Assembly: GCF_037975245.1 (NCBI RefSeq)
Contig: NC_092568.1
Location: 41,219,631-41,283,630, forward strand
Reading direction: 5' to 3'
Origin: Apostichopus japonicus
Taxonomy: Eukaryota > Echinodermata > Holothuroidea > Aspidochirotida > Stichopodidae
DNA length: 64,000 nucleotides
Within the stretch, counting starts at the first letter, position 1. Every line of letters starts with the position of its first letter. Positions 47,652 to 62,606 of this stretch are shown here, one piece after another. Below the pieces are notes generated by a model. It was given only the letters and a program-made list of their open reading frames with translations. It was not told where the DNA came from and did not search any database. The position numbers were made by a program, and so were the translations under genes.

Positions 47652-47778
47652 ATGAGTAATACCAAAGAGCAATGTAGAAATACTGAATAAACACTACTAA
47701 TCTTTTATTCTACATTGCTCTTATGAGTAATACCAAAGAGCAATGTAGAAATACTGAATAAACACTGCTAATCTGTTA
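47652..47778. repeat. Direct repeat of 56 bp around an inverted 14-bp segment
   Basis: The block starting ATGAGTAATACCAAAGAGCA occurs at 47652 and 47723. Between the copies lies TTCTACATTGCTCT (47708-47721), the exact reverse complement of AGAGCAATGTAGAA (47666-47679), so the first copy can form a stem of 14 bp. Confidence 0.85.
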
Positions 47779-49319
47779 TTTGCACACTCCAGAATAAATA
47801 GCACAGTGCTCTAAATTCAAAATATGTTCACCTAGATCGATGTGCAACATTTTAGTTACAAGGAAGTGACCTCTTACAGTCGAAAGCTGCCTCATGTCCT
47901 GTACAATGTTGTCAATTTATTTTACTCGTTCCTTCAATAAAGCAACCATGCAGCGACTGTCACAGATTTTCCACTGGTTACCTTCTCTCGCTATCTCTAA
48001 CACAATGTTGAATCATCTAATTGGGTTAACACATCAAGGGTAACAGACTGTGAGGGAACTGTTGGAAAGAAAAAGAGAGAATTTTCCTGTTTATGGTAAA
48101 TGATGATAGTAACTTTGAACTAATTGTGCTGTAACAGCTTTTATCTTTATATCGGCCATTATTGCTGTGGGCAGCTATTATATTCAGTGCTTGGAGTTGA
48201 TTCCGTAGGGCTTCCGATGGGGGAAAGAAATGGGGTGTGGGATGGGGGGTGAGGAAGGATGTGGACCTCGTCAGGCATTTCATCTTATATGAATTGCTTC
48301 AAGTTCATCAGTCATTACAAGTCTGATACATTTGTTTCAAATATAAACAAATATGTTAACTAGTACAAGTTTTGTATAGTTTTTTATTTTTAGATGTGTG
48401 AATAAGAAGTTGTTTCAAATTTCACAGATGGGGTTTCGGCATTCACATTTTGAACTGAAAAACTGTGTCAATACGACAGCTGCCTGGCCTTTCATTTATT
48501 ACATTAAGCAATATCACAGGTGCAAACAGACAAACTGGAATCCAAATCAATTTATGACCTATTTTGAAATGGATAAAGTCTATTCTGATTGATCTCTGTT
48601 ACTTGTTCCAATGTCACCTCGCTTCAGTAGATCCTCTCCTCTGTTCTCCGACAGTCTTCCCTACTCGTATTGGAGTTTAATCATCTGAGAGAGAGTCTGT
48701 AGCAACAGCCTAAACAGCTTGGCAACTTCACACCTCCATGCAACAGTGCTAGTATATACAGTATATGGAGTTTTTTTTGTTTTTTTTCTTTATTTTTTGT
48801 TGTTGTCAGAGTCCACATATTTCAGATCTTAATAAAACTGAGACCGAATAAGATCGCCGCCACCTCCGGTTGGTTAATTTAAAGGCTTACACTATGCCAT
48901 GCGTCCTTTGTTAGGTGAACTGTTTCTTTTGTCAGGGAATAATAAAAAAAATTCATACATCTAATATGGACTGGTGGTTTATGTTAAGACATAAAGTGCT
49001 CGAATAAACTTTGAAAACAATTTAAATAGATAGAAACAGCTGGCTACCACCGGTTTGAAAAGTACCAACTTCTTCGAGAGCAGTTTCTGAGATGATTTCA
49101 TAGAAATTTATTCCAGATAACTTCAAAACTCAGCCAGTTTAGTTATCAGTCATGTAAATTCTTATATGTATCTGTTGACTAAATTGTGCATAACTTACAA
49201 GTAATCCAGCATAATTCTTGGAATGAAAGTCGGTTATTAATTGCTGAGAGGTTTGGGGGAGGGGTGGAAGAAGTGTGGTGTGGTGGGATAGCAGAGAGAG
49301 GAAATATCTAAATTTGGAT
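47779..49319. other. Unannotated intronic stretch
   Basis: No supportable gene or element seen. A poly-T-rich tract lies at 48771-48803. Confidence 0.45.
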
Positions 49320-49431
49320 TGAACTACCAGCTATAGTTTGAATGAATTGTGTTGAACATTCTAAGTTCATGTATTTGAACTACCAGCTATAGTTTGAATG
49401 AATTGTGTTGAACATTCTAAGTTCATGTATT
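49320..49431. repeat. Tandem duplication, 56-bp unit, 2 copies
   Basis: TGAACTACCAGCTATAGTTT and the following 36 bp are repeated without a visible mismatch at 56-bp spacing. Confidence 0.92.
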
Positions 49432-51188
<1,757 letters not shown>

Positions 51189-51259
51189 AGTAGTGCAAGA
51201 ACATAACATAACATATAAATGGTGTCTAGTATAGCTAGATGTGTTGTTACAGAACTTTT

Positions 51260-51425
51260 GTTTTATTTAGATCTAATACGTTAAAGGTTAATTCATTATA
51301 TTTAGATCTAATTGGTCAATTCATTATATTTAGATCTGATTGGTCAGTTCATTATATTTAGATCTAATTGGTCATTTCATTATATTTAGATCTAATTGGT
51401 CAATTGGTTATATTTAGATTCTAAG
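51260..51425. repeat. Tandem repeat, about 28-bp unit, 6 copies
   Basis: Units share TTATATTTAGATCTAATTGG followed by TCAATTCA. Edges are diverged. Confidence 0.88.
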
Positions 51426-54400
51426 TGGTTCACACTGTGATCTAGGTGCAGGTGTACAGATATATATAGCTCTTTAAATAAATCAAGATAAGTCAGCCGA
51501 TCAGTTGGTGACTCCTAGAGACTGTCCTATATAAACTTCATCACTAGTGTGTATCTATCATCCACAAGCCTGCCTCATGTAGCAGTATCGGCTTTGTTCA
51601 TTCTCTCTCGATCCCTAAAGGCATCTCAAATTTCTGATCGCTGAGTTCCTGATACTATAAATTTCGTCGAGCAGTTAAGGTGGTTTGAAAGAGAACAACA
51701 GCCCACTGTAGGAAAAGGTAAAACCATTACATGCTCAAAAATTGGAACGTAAAGTTGTTTTAAGTTGTGGCCTGGGGCTCGCTTTGCCAAGAACTTTCGG
51801 AGAGCCCCCGACTCGACGATATTCAGTTTATGAAATTAAGCGATAAAAGTTGCCCACTTGATTTCATTTATTTATAACACCCAATCAAATGAAACAATGT
51901 AACATCAATTTTGTGATTATTTTTGGTAAAGAATATTCCATCTGGCTTTATGATAGAGGAGGAGGCAAGTGTAGATTGTCCCTAGAGAGGCAGTGAGTCT
52001 TTGCCGTAGGATGGGAAGTAGTCAGCTCACCTTTCACTGTAATAGGGTTTAAATTGCCAGCAAGACAGGTGACTGACCTATCAAGCACTTAAAGGAGTGT
52101 TCAACAGTCCCAGAAAAAATAAATATATTCCATAACTCTCTCGGGTAACATGGTTACAAACTTTCAGTGCTTCATCTCTAAAAGTAGACAGAATCTGTTT
52201 AAAAATGGTGGATTGGTCGGTGTTTATCCACTAGTCCATGAAATTTCATTCATTTTTGTGGGACACAAATATTTGTGAACTGGACTAAAATGGTTAATTA
52301 CTCACTAAGTGAAAGCAGCCAAATGGTTGTATAACTACATGAATATCTTTACTGGATTATGGGCTTGGGGCTGTGGAGGGGGGGGGTGCATTTATTTGTA
52401 TATTGATTGGCTTGGTAAAAATGAGGCAAATTTAAGTTCCAGCTGCTCTGTGTACATCTATAAGACTTCATATATATACTTCATATATACTTCATATATT
52501 TGTTTAAAGCCTCATTATGCCTTCCATTTTTAAAAGATACAACCACAGCGATACCCATCTGGACAGTCTAATAATGTAAAATTAATAATCCAACAATCAT
52601 GGTACTTCTTTGCCAAAATGAAGGGCCCATTTTAGAGATTGAGCAAATGAAATAATCAAAATTAACAATCACATTTGTTAACTTAGCAAAAAGTAACTTT
52701 CTTGTTCAAATCATTAAGGTCACTTAAAAGCGTAAAGTTGAGAAACAATGTACCGTAGGCTACACATAATTGAACCCATGTTCGCTGAATATGATACTGT
52801 CATGGAATCAGCTAATGGCTGTAGGGTATTTGTCCACTGTGTCCTTCTAACAGATAGCTCTACTACTACAGTATGGAAACGCTATTTTTGAGAGCGAGAC
52901 ATCTATATGTAATGGAGAGCTAGGCATAGTGATTGTTTACAATATATATATATATTGCCAGTACAAAGCCTAACACACAGTTATGAACTAAAAAGTCAAT
53001 ACATCTAACGACTCATTCTTCCAATAAATGTTTTGGATTCGACCAAATAAACAAAGAAGGGACAAGCAATTTCTTTTTGGTTTGAAGTTTTTATTCGTTC
53101 AATCTCTGAGAATGAACCAAAATTTGCAAATTTTGCAAATTTGTGCAAAATTTGCAAAATTTGTGCAAATTTGTGCAAAACATTGTAATGATTGCGGACA
53201 TTATTTACTACACGATAGTACTAAAGAAATATTGTTTATACTGTCAAGGTTAAATACATTTATAACGAGGCTGTTAACTCGTTACAATTATAATTAATTT
53301 CACAGGATCGACTTAATAAACATACATCTCCTCAGTTGCTGTATACAGTATACTACTATCAGCTACATAGCCACTTTGGTTGCCATAGGTTTACTGTGAT
53401 GCATATATTTTAATGTAACAACTATTCAAACACATGAGCGAGCGAGGATAAAAAAAAACACCATTCTAGGTCTGTCTGCTAAATATACAAGGTTATATTT
53501 ATATTGCATGATGTAATTGGACATTTTCACACGTTGACCTCGCTATGTGCAGTGTTAAATACTAAAATAATCTTACAGATATGTTTTGAAGATGTGCTTC
53601 TCTAATAATATATTAATGACATCCGTTGTACTCTAAAGAACATTATTTTGCGAGTGTTACATTTTTATACCGCACCTCTTGCTAATTCCATCGGGTTGTT
53701 CACAAGCCTGAGTAGTACGTTTTTAGCTATTACCACCAGCTGCATGCAGGCATACTGATTAATCAAGCACTACAGTGCAAAAAAATATTGGCTCAGACGA
53801 CTTGTGACATTAATCAACCGGGTGTACTGTTAAAGTCTGCATCAATATTGTCGTCCTTAAATGGGCTAGAAATTCAACTAATTATGGTCACTCAAGTGTA
53901 TAACCTTAAAACAATTTTACTGCCAGCCCCAGAGAAGTTCCTGTCACTGAGCTAGTCTTAATTTGCATTCAAGATATTCAATCATAAATCTAATCATAAA
54001 AGTCTATTATAAGTTCGTAAGGGTATGATGTAATATGCATTGGTAGTCATAGTAGTAGAAGTATTAATTTTCTGATTTAGAATGCTCCTTTAACTCTGAC
54101 ATACATTAGTAGTGCTAGTAAGATAGCAGAGAGGTAGAGGACGGTATTACAGGACGGTATTGGGTGACGTACTGGGGGAGCTTTTCAAGATCACACAGCT
54201 GTAGTTGCTTAGTGGGTTGTCAGAGCAGATTAGGTCATTGTTGGATTCTGTTAGTGAAACCATGTCAAAGGATGACAACATTGGATTGCTCTGTGGCGGG
54301 CAAAAGGAAATCTAAACTTGTTTCCCTGAAGGGATTCCAGTCAATGTTGCCATCCAATCCCAGAGATTAATCTCTGTAATTTCCAATTTGAAGATAAAAG

Positions 54401-55767
54401 ATGAAAATTGGGTAACCTCGGATGTAAAGCTGTCAGTTATGTTTACTGGTTGCATGAATCATAACAAATCCATGGATTGTACTTTTGAAGCCAGGGCTAT
54501 CTCCGAATGCTATTTTCAGAATCGGGGCAGCCTTGAATCTGCTTGTCTGCAAGGATAAGATCTGTCAGTGACTTCTGCTGAATTAATTAGATTAGCCTTG
54601 TCATTGTCTAAGGCAGTAGCTTACAACTTCTGAGCAACACAAACAGTTTGAAAGAGAAATCCTCTTGCACTTCTTACTCGAGGATATCTTGAAATATTTG
54701 TCGTTGATTACGTTGTTAATTAGTGGGCAATTAAGGAACAAGGTGATCAATATCCGATTGGTATTTGAATACTGTACTTTAAGCTATACATGTTAATCAG
54801 AAGCCACACGTTGGCTGGCTACCCGAAGTCCCATTCTTGCAATTATGACAGATGAACATTGGCTCTATATACATTTAAAGGGTGTGAAGACTCGCGCAAA
54901 AAGAAACGTCTAATGCCGGTAATTTGACCTAGTTTCGAATGAGGTGTAACAGAAGTGTTAAACACCACCATCGATCCCTGAAAATACACACACAGCTTGC
55001 TACCGTCGGTAATTAGACACTGTACTAAAGTGTACAGTCAGTACATACAGCTGCGTTTAATACCCACAACACAGTGTACAAACCATGCAGGGATGGACAT
55101 CTCAGGTCCAGCTAAAGAAAACAAGGTATCACGTTTTATTACTGTACTGTCTGCATTTTGTAGCGACACAAACAAAACGTCACTTGCAAGCAACAGAAAG
55201 TTAACTTTTTCACATGACCGCACGCAGTTTGGGACGAGTCTTCAATGCCTTTAATGTTTGTAGAAGCAGTCTGGAACTCTGCTTGTACATGTAACTACAT
55301 AGGATCTGTTCAGGTCATCATTCATCAACAAAGATGTTTGTTTGGCACCCAGATTGATTCATATTAATAAAAATTAGTTATTTCCCTTCAAAACTTTATC
55401 TTGGTAATTCTCACCCTAAGAGGTCCCTTAGGTCGTGAGACATTTGCACACACCTGACTGCAAACAAATCTCGGTGTAAGCCTTCTCTAATGAAGAGAGA
55501 TTTAGAATGCTATCAATCTCAGAGGGTCAGTTGATTCATTTGTTGGAAAAAATAAACATGAAAGTCAAGTTCATAGTGTGGCTGAAAAGTCAGATATTTA
55601 CGGTTGCCACTCTGTAAGCATTGCCCCCCCCCCCCAGTCATATTCTCAGAAATAAATCGATCCACTAAATGACTGCTGATGTATTGTCAGAACATACTTT
55701 TGTTTAACTCAAGAGGTAGGACTTATAGTAGCTCTGCAGCTAGCTTTGACTTTCCCACATGTTGTTG
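51426..55767. other. Unannotated intronic stretch
   Basis: No supportable gene. A local low-complexity run of GCAAATTTTGCAAATTTGTG-type text occurs at 53118-53180, and a (TA)n tract at 52943-52956. Open frames at 53028, 54164 and 54997 lack motifs and splice context. Confidence 0.4.
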
Positions 55768-55811
55768 GTATGATCATGGAGCTATTACCCGTAATAGCTC
55801 CATGGTATGAT
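55768..55811. mobile_element. Ultrashort palindromic insertion, locus 4 (30 bp, 7-bp target duplication)
   Basis: The insert 55775-55804 has arm CATGGAGCTATTA, loop CCCG and the fully complementary arm TAATAGCTCCATG. GTATGAT flanks it flush (55768-55774, 55805-55811). The arms differ from loci 1-3 past the first seven bases, but the ends (CANGGAG, CTCCNTG), length and 7-bp duplication agree. Confidence 0.7.
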
Positions 55812-58663
55812 ATACCCTGCCATTAAAGCAAATCTCGGATATAGTAGCTGAAAGCATACCGATAATTACATTTGATAATAAACTACACAAGTTTGCAAGT
55901 TTAAAAAATATCTGCATAAATTAGCATTTATATTGCATTAAACTAAATAAGGAGTATTATTCAAGTGGTGGTAGTGCTACTGACATATCGTAAAAGTAGA
56001 AGCATACGTACACTTCAGTGTATATTCCATGGTTACATCAGAATAACTGTTCCATGAGGTTGTAACATGAATGCAAATAGAAACTTCCCATGATGCAATT
56101 GAAGTATTTACTGCAGACACTTTATGGTAACATACTGTATCCCTTCTGGTGTCCCTCAATCATTAACTGGAGTATGTACAGTACTGACTGTAGTGTCTCT
56201 GGTATAACACATACTGCAGGGCATACTGAATACATGCATGCATGTATACACACACTGCCAATATGAGAGGAATGATATGATAACTATAGGACTAACAAAT
56301 AACAGAGCATCAGGGCATGTTTATGCCTAAGTCATGGTATCTTTCTTTGATGACATGTTTTGAAATGTTGTCACAATGATGTTACGGGGGTGGGGGGGGG
56401 GATTCTGGGGATGTGGGTTCTCATGCCACATTTTTGCCAGTGATGGTAGTGGTCATGGCACTTTGGACTATAACCAGTGTGCAGTTACATCTGAAGCAAG
56501 TGTCACTTTCTGCATCATGCAGCCTCAGTCATTAATAATTGACTTTGAGAAATAGAGGCCAAGGATGTACAAATAAATGATATAGGTCGTTTGGTTACCA
56601 TAGGAGGAGGAGCAGGAGGAGGAGGAGGAGGAGGAGGGACCAGTAGACAGTAGACTAGTAGACCAGTTAACATGTTGTTGGTGTTTGCTCCTATCAAAAA
56701 TGCTATCAAAAGTACTATTAATATGAGTGAAAAAATTATTTCTTGGATATTGAACTAATTTTCTTGATCATTAAGGCAAACCTGTTTCTCTGTGAATGTG
56801 CAAAGAATCCAGTTTTTCATTTAAAATAAGTAGATTAACTGGTGTCTGTGTTGTCATTTCGTAACAACATTTGAAGGACATGTGAAATTTGATTGGGCAA
56901 GTTGGTTCCATTTGACATTACCATTGGCGGTAACAGGCAGCTTGGGTAAGGATTGCTTTACTATACGCGTGCCTGCACAGGCTACAAGATAACATGGTTG
57001 TTGAATACAACAGGTTAAAATGCAGACCTCAAGAACATTTAGCATTAATTTTATTTTTATCCCAACAGATATGTGCATAGAGGAGGCTTGCTTTTGAGTT
57101 TACTTTAATAACACCCATATTGAACATTTTAGGGTTTACATTACAATTCTCGCGAGTAGAGAAACACGTTTCACTCGACAACCATTGTCCTCTAGTTTTC
57201 ATATCAGGTCCGATACGAGTGAGTCACACAAATTGCCTCTCGTTAATAATTCATGATTTTGTGTTGTTGTTTTGAAGTGATAGTTAACGAGATTATCTAA
57301 CCCTTCAACACCTAATGTCATTCCGTTGAATATCCATGTTTTTCTACAGATTTTTTTCAGACCACAATGATTTTCCCATCAGTGCCCCTACTTGCTCTTT
57401 CCGGCACTACTTTCCATCGTTGGCTTTCATTTCCTGAGGTGGATTCATGTAGTTTGTTGTTCGTTTCAGATTCCCATCTCTGTGCACTAGGAGGCAAAAA
57501 CCCATTTAGCTTAAGTTCACTTACCAGTCACTCCAAGGGAAAAAGGTACGGGAGTGTCGATGACGACAAACGTTGAGAAGCTTTCTTCTGTTGGGTCAAT
57601 GAACCTAAGTGTACTGCCACCAAGCATAAATTGGCAGGGATTTTTGTAATTTGTTGAGATGGATTAGAAGCAGCATGAAATGTGATAAGATGAGAAGAGA
57701 TTCATGTCTTTTGGCGACCTGTCATGTTAGACGAAAGGCTATGATTTTTTTTTTTCTTTTTTTCGTTCCCTATATACTTTCATATTATTTTTTCAGACTT
57801 TTTGCATAAATCTGATTAGAAAAGATTGATTTGCTGGGGAAAACAGCTGAAAGTTATTGTACGGAGCAAATTTAAATTTGCAGCCACTTGGTGGTGTAGG
57901 GACTAGAGAGAAAGCCAAAGAGCATCATCATCATACAGTTTTTAAAGGAATTTTCCAAGTGTAGATAAACATGAAATATTGTTTTCATCAGGTTTCATAC
58001 AAAAATTCTACATCTATAGGTGATGGTGTATGTATACTATATATATTGCAGCATGGAGAATTTTTCTATTGCATAATTGGATAGGCAGCAAGTTAGTTTG
58101 TACAGTAAGCTTACTGGATGGATGTGATGCTATACCATTTTTCATGTAGGATATTTAGTGTCGTCTCTTATTTGGTTTGTGTCCCAGTCATAGTCTCTTT
58201 ATGCATGTTTATAGACTTAATTATTTTGATGACCGTCCATGGCAATGTTCATGGGTACCAAAGTGAGAATGGGTAACTAGTATGACATGAAATCAGGAGT
58301 GCTGCAACACCCTCTGCGCACAGTATGCCCCCCCCCCCTCCCCCGAGGATGGTTTCAAAACAGTGAAGAGAGAGAGAGAGAGATATAAACATTTGTTATG
58401 AAACTTTGAGTGTTGAGATTATGAATACAAAAATAAGAAACAAATGTATCATATTTTAAGGACTACGTTAAGGTACTATGGTAACTTCCAAAGCAGAACA
58501 CTATATTCATAAAAACATCATTTTGTTAGGAGAAATTAGCTATTTTAAATCTGACTTAAAACCCCCTCCCTTCCCCTCCTCTTCGTCCTTTTCCCGTCTG
58601 AACTCTTCAAGCATTTATCTCAATTTTAGAAGTAAGTTAACTTGGTGGGAATAGGACACAGTT
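55812..58663. other. Unannotated intronic stretch
   Basis: No firm exon. AGG-trinucleotide runs at 56604-56637, C-runs at 58327-58344 and a GA run at 58369-58382 are simple sequence. A possible 77-nt exon at 57470-57546 with TTTCAG and GTACGG borders has an entry phase that does not fit the 28.2-kb exon. Confidence 0.4.
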
Positions 58664-58905
58664 ATATAGAATAGCACTGTTACAATAAACAACATGGAAC
58701 AGCACTGTTACAATAAACAACACAAACATCACTGTTACAATAAACAACACAGAACAGCACTGTTACAATAAACAACACAGAACAGCACTGTTACAATAAA
58801 CAACATGGAACAGCACTGTTACAATAAACAACTTGGAACAGCACTGTTACAATAAACAACATGGAACAGCACTGTTATAATAAACGACATGGAACAGCAC
58901 TGTTC
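58664..58905. repeat. Minisatellite, 28-bp unit, about 9 copies
   Basis: Units read about AACAGCACTGTTACAATAAA plus CAACATGG. AACAGCACTGTT contributes a partial dyad. Confidence 0.92.
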
Positions 58906-59304
58906 ATTAAAAAATGATGGAATAGCACAGTTACTGTAAAATAGTTGAATAACACTGTTAATAATTGCAATGGAAATGGCTGCAACTGTAAAATAATGGA
59001 AGAGATACTGGAAAATAATAGTACCGTACTATCACTGTAACTGTAAAATAATGGGAATAGCATTGTTACTGTCATTTTAGTTGAGTAGCAATGTTATGTT
59101 ATGGAATAGCACTGTTACTGTAAATGGAAAATAATAGTACAGTAATGTTACAGGAAAATAATTAAATAACAATTTTACTGTAAAATAATGGAATAGCAGT
59201 GACACTGCAAGATCTTGGATTAGTAGTGTTACCGAGACATATATTTAATCAGTATTATCTGGAATAAGGAAATAACATTTATAGCGAAGAGTAGTGTTAA
59301 GCCT
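58906..59304. repeat. Degenerate zone between two arrays
   Basis: AATAGCACTGTTACTGTAAA-type units at irregular spacing continue the 28-bp array with growing divergence. The ACTGTTAC core is also found in the 53-bp array that follows. Confidence 0.6.
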
Positions 59305-61691
59305 GCAATACGATATATACTGCAGGTACCACAATATATCGATATAGCCAGTTAACTGCAATGTAATATTACAGTACTGTAATTACTACAGTAGTTTGAT
59401 ATAGCCAGTTACTGCAATGTAATATTACAGTACTGTTAATATAGTAGATTGATATAGCCAGTTACTGCAATGTAATATTACAGTACTGTTACTATAGTAG
59501 ATTGATATAGCCAGTTACTGCAATGTAATATTACTGAACTGTTACTATAATAGATTGATATAGCCAGTTACTGCAATGTAATATTACTGAACTGTTACTA
59601 TAATAGATTGATATAGCCAGTTACTGCAATGTAATATTACAGTACTGTTAATATAGTAGAGTGATATAGCCAGTTACTGCAATGTAATATTACAGTACTG
59701 TTAATATAGTAGATTGATATAGCCAGTTACTGCAATGTAATATTACAGTACTGTTACTATAGTAGATTGATATAGCCAGTTACTGCAATGTAATATTACT
59801 GAACTGTTACTATAATAGATTGATATAGCCAGTTACTGCAATGTAATATTACAGTACTGTTACTAGAGTAGTTTGATATAGCCAGTTACTGCAATGTAAT
59901 ATTACTGAACTGTTACTATAATAGATTGATATAGCCAGTTACTGCAATGTAATATTACAGTACTGTTACTATAGTAGTTTGATATATAGCCAGTTACTGC
60001 AATGTAATATTACAGTACTGTTAATATAGTAGAGTGATATAGCCAGTTACTGCAATGTAATATTACAGTACTGTTACCACAATATATTGATATAGCCAGT
60101 TACTGCAATGTAATATTACTGAACTGTTACTATAAAAGTTTGATATAGCCAGTTACTGCAATGTAATATTACAGTACTATTACTACAATATATTGATATA
60201 GCCAGTTACTGCAATGTAATATTACTGAACTGTTACTATAAAAGTTTGATATAGCCAGTTACTGCAATGTAATATTACAGTACTATTACTACAATATATT
60301 GATATAGCCAGTTACTGCAATGTAATATTACAGTACTGTAATTACTACAGAAGATTGATATAGCCAGTTACTGCAATGTAATATTACAGTACTGTTACCA
60401 CAATATATTGATATAGCCAGTTACTGCAATGTAATATTACAGTACTGTTACTATAATAGATTGATATAGTCAGTTACTGCAATGTAATATTACTGAACTG
60501 TTATTTAATAGTTTGATATAGCCAGTTACTGCAATGTAATATTACAGTACTGTTACCACAATATATTGATATAGCCAGTTACTGCAATGTAATATTACTG
60601 AACTGTTACTATAATAGTTTGATGTAGCCAGTTACTGCAATGTAATATTACAGTACTGTTACTATATAGTTTGATATAGCCAGTTACTGCAATGTAATAT
60701 TACTGAACTGTTACCACAATATATTGATATAGCCAGTTACTGCAATGTAATATTACTGAACTGTTACTATAAAAGTTTGATATAGCCAGTTACTGCAATG
60801 TAATATTACAGTACTATTACTACAATATATTGATATAGCCAGTTACTGCAATGTAATATTACAGTACTGTAAATACTACAGAAGATTGATATAGCCAGTT
60901 ACTGCAATGTAATATTACTGAACTGTTACTATAAAAGTTTGATATAGCCAGTTACTGCAATGTAACATTACAGTACTGTTACTACAGTAGATTGATATAT
61001 AGCCAGTTACTGCAATGTAATATTACAGTACTGTTACTATAGTAGATTGATATATAGCCAGTTACTGCAATGTAATATTACAGTACTGTTACTAGAGTAG
61101 TTTGATATAGCCAGTTACTGCAATGTAATATTACAGTACTGTTACTATAGTAGTTTGATATAGCCAGTTACTGCAATGTAATATTACAGTACTGTTACTA
61201 GAGTAGTTTGATATAGCCAGTTACTGCACTGTAATATTACAGTACTGTTACTATAGTAGATTCATATATAGCCAGTTACTGCAATGTAATATTACAGTAC
61301 TGTTACTATAATAGATTGATATAGTCAGTTACTTCACTGTAATATTACAGTACTGTTACTACAATATATTGATATATAGCAAGTTACTTCAATGTAATAT
61401 TACAGTACTGTTACTACAGTAGTTTGATATAGCCAGTTACTGCAATGTAATATTACAGTACTGTTACCGCAATATATTGATATAGCCAGTTACTGCAATG
61501 TAATATTACATTACTGTTACTATGATAGATTGATATAGCCAGTTACTTCAATGTAATATTACAGTACTGTTACTTTAATAGTTTGATATAGCCAGTTACT
61601 GCAATGTAATATTACAGTACTGTTACTGTAATAGTTTGATATAGCCAGTTACTGCAATGTAATATTACAGTACTGTTACTATAGTATATTG
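59305..61691. repeat. Minisatellite, 53-bp unit, about 45 copies (2.4 kb)
   Basis: The core GATATAGCCAGTTACTGCAA, then TGTAATATTAC, is nearly invariant. The next segment is either AGTACTGTTACTATAGTAG or TGAACTGTTACTATAATAG, or has ACCACAATATAT or AGAGTAG. TGTAATATTACA is a 12-bp perfect palindrome in the AGTACTG type. Variant types occur in short repeated orders (for example around 60100-60300 and 60700-60850), which points to copying of multi-unit blocks. Confidence 0.95.
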
Positions 61692-62089
61692 ACTAATGAG
61701 AAAACTGTAAGGATAAGGTAAGAGATCATCACAAGTAAATTCCCAGTGAATTCCCAGATGTGTGTTAGTTGTAATATGTTCATATCATATTTTCAATCAT
61801 TTAAGCCTATGTTGTCGATGTAAATTAATACCCTTTCACAGGTCATTTCTGTATAATCTTGCTGTGTACAGCTCTTCTAAGGGGTGTTAAGTTCAAGTTG
61901 TAGGCTACAAGTTTTAGATCCCTGGTTGTGTAAAGTTGCTGGTTGAGATAACCTGTATTGTTTAGGTGTCGTCACAGCGTTGGGATATGTTAATTTAAGG
62001 TCTTGTTTCATATTCTTTGTATGATAGTATTAAATGTTACAATCTGGGTGTTCCATGATATCAAACTGTAATTTATTTTTGGGTCATAG
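61692..62089 (+). other. End of the proposed long intron
   Basis: Unique-looking sequence that leads to an acceptor ending GGGTCATAG at 62089. The tract before it (TGTAATTTATTTTTGGGTCATAG) is T-rich, though not an ideal polypyrimidine run. No other feature seen. Confidence 0.45.
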
Positions 62090-62140
62090 GTATAACGAAT
62101 CTCTCATCGCAAGGAAGAGTAATCGAGAAAGCCATCAAAG
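62090..62140 (+). CDS. Candidate second coding exon (51 nt)
   Basis: The exon lies between ATAG|G (62089/62090) and AAG|GTATGT (62140/62141), a strong donor. In the frame set by the 28.2-kb exon (phase 2) it is fully open: R-YNESLIARKSNRESHQ, then AG left for the next codon. Entry and exit are both phase 2 and the length is 17 codons, so skipping it would keep the frame. The peptide is charged, with Arg/Lys and Glu. The next exon is not in the remaining 1.9 kb as far as I can see. Family unknown; the link to the 28.2-kb exon is inferred from phase agreement and strand. Confidence 0.5.
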
Positions 62141-62291
62141 GTATGTATTAAACAAACAGGAACAACATGTCAAAGTGTCTACCTTCTTCCTTACTACTTT
62201 TCCATTCTTTCTCCCTTTTACTTCCTTTCCTATGTTTTTCTAAGTTTTGCCATTGGGCATTGAACTTTATACATGTACAGTATTATCAATT

Positions 62292-62405
62292 TTATGTACA
62301 TATATATATAGTGTAGATATATATGTATATGTGTATAGTGTAGATATATATATATGTATATAGTGTAGATATATATATGTATATAATGTACATATAGATA
62401 TAGAT
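62292..62405. repeat. Impure (TA)n microsatellite with GTGTAGATATATA units
   Basis: Alternating TATATATA and AGTGTAGATATA segments over about 110 bp. Tyr/Ile-rich frames across it are artefacts. Confidence 0.9.
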
Positions 62406-62480
62406 ATAGAAACATACATACACACATACAGTGGAATGAACCCCTTCCTTACTGGCTTTGAACCTCTGGACAGACAACCA

Positions 62481-62606
62481 GTGTCCATAGCCTATAGTTG
62501 TTTAGGGTTTCCACATATAGCGGGAGGCCTGGGTTCGAATCCCAGTGGAGGCTGGTAGATTTTCACTGTTCTGGATGTTCCAACTCATTGCCATTTCAAA
62601 TTGTAT

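Noticed and set aside
57470-57546. Possible 77-nt exon between TTTCAG and GTACGG
   Set aside because: Only the phase-1 entry is open, which does not join the phase-2 exon at 28186; entry in phase 2 hits a stop.
62481-62552. Functional tRNA gene
   Set aside because: The T-arm is intact but the anticodon stem and D-loop G18G19 are lost, and SINE-like sequence follows directly.
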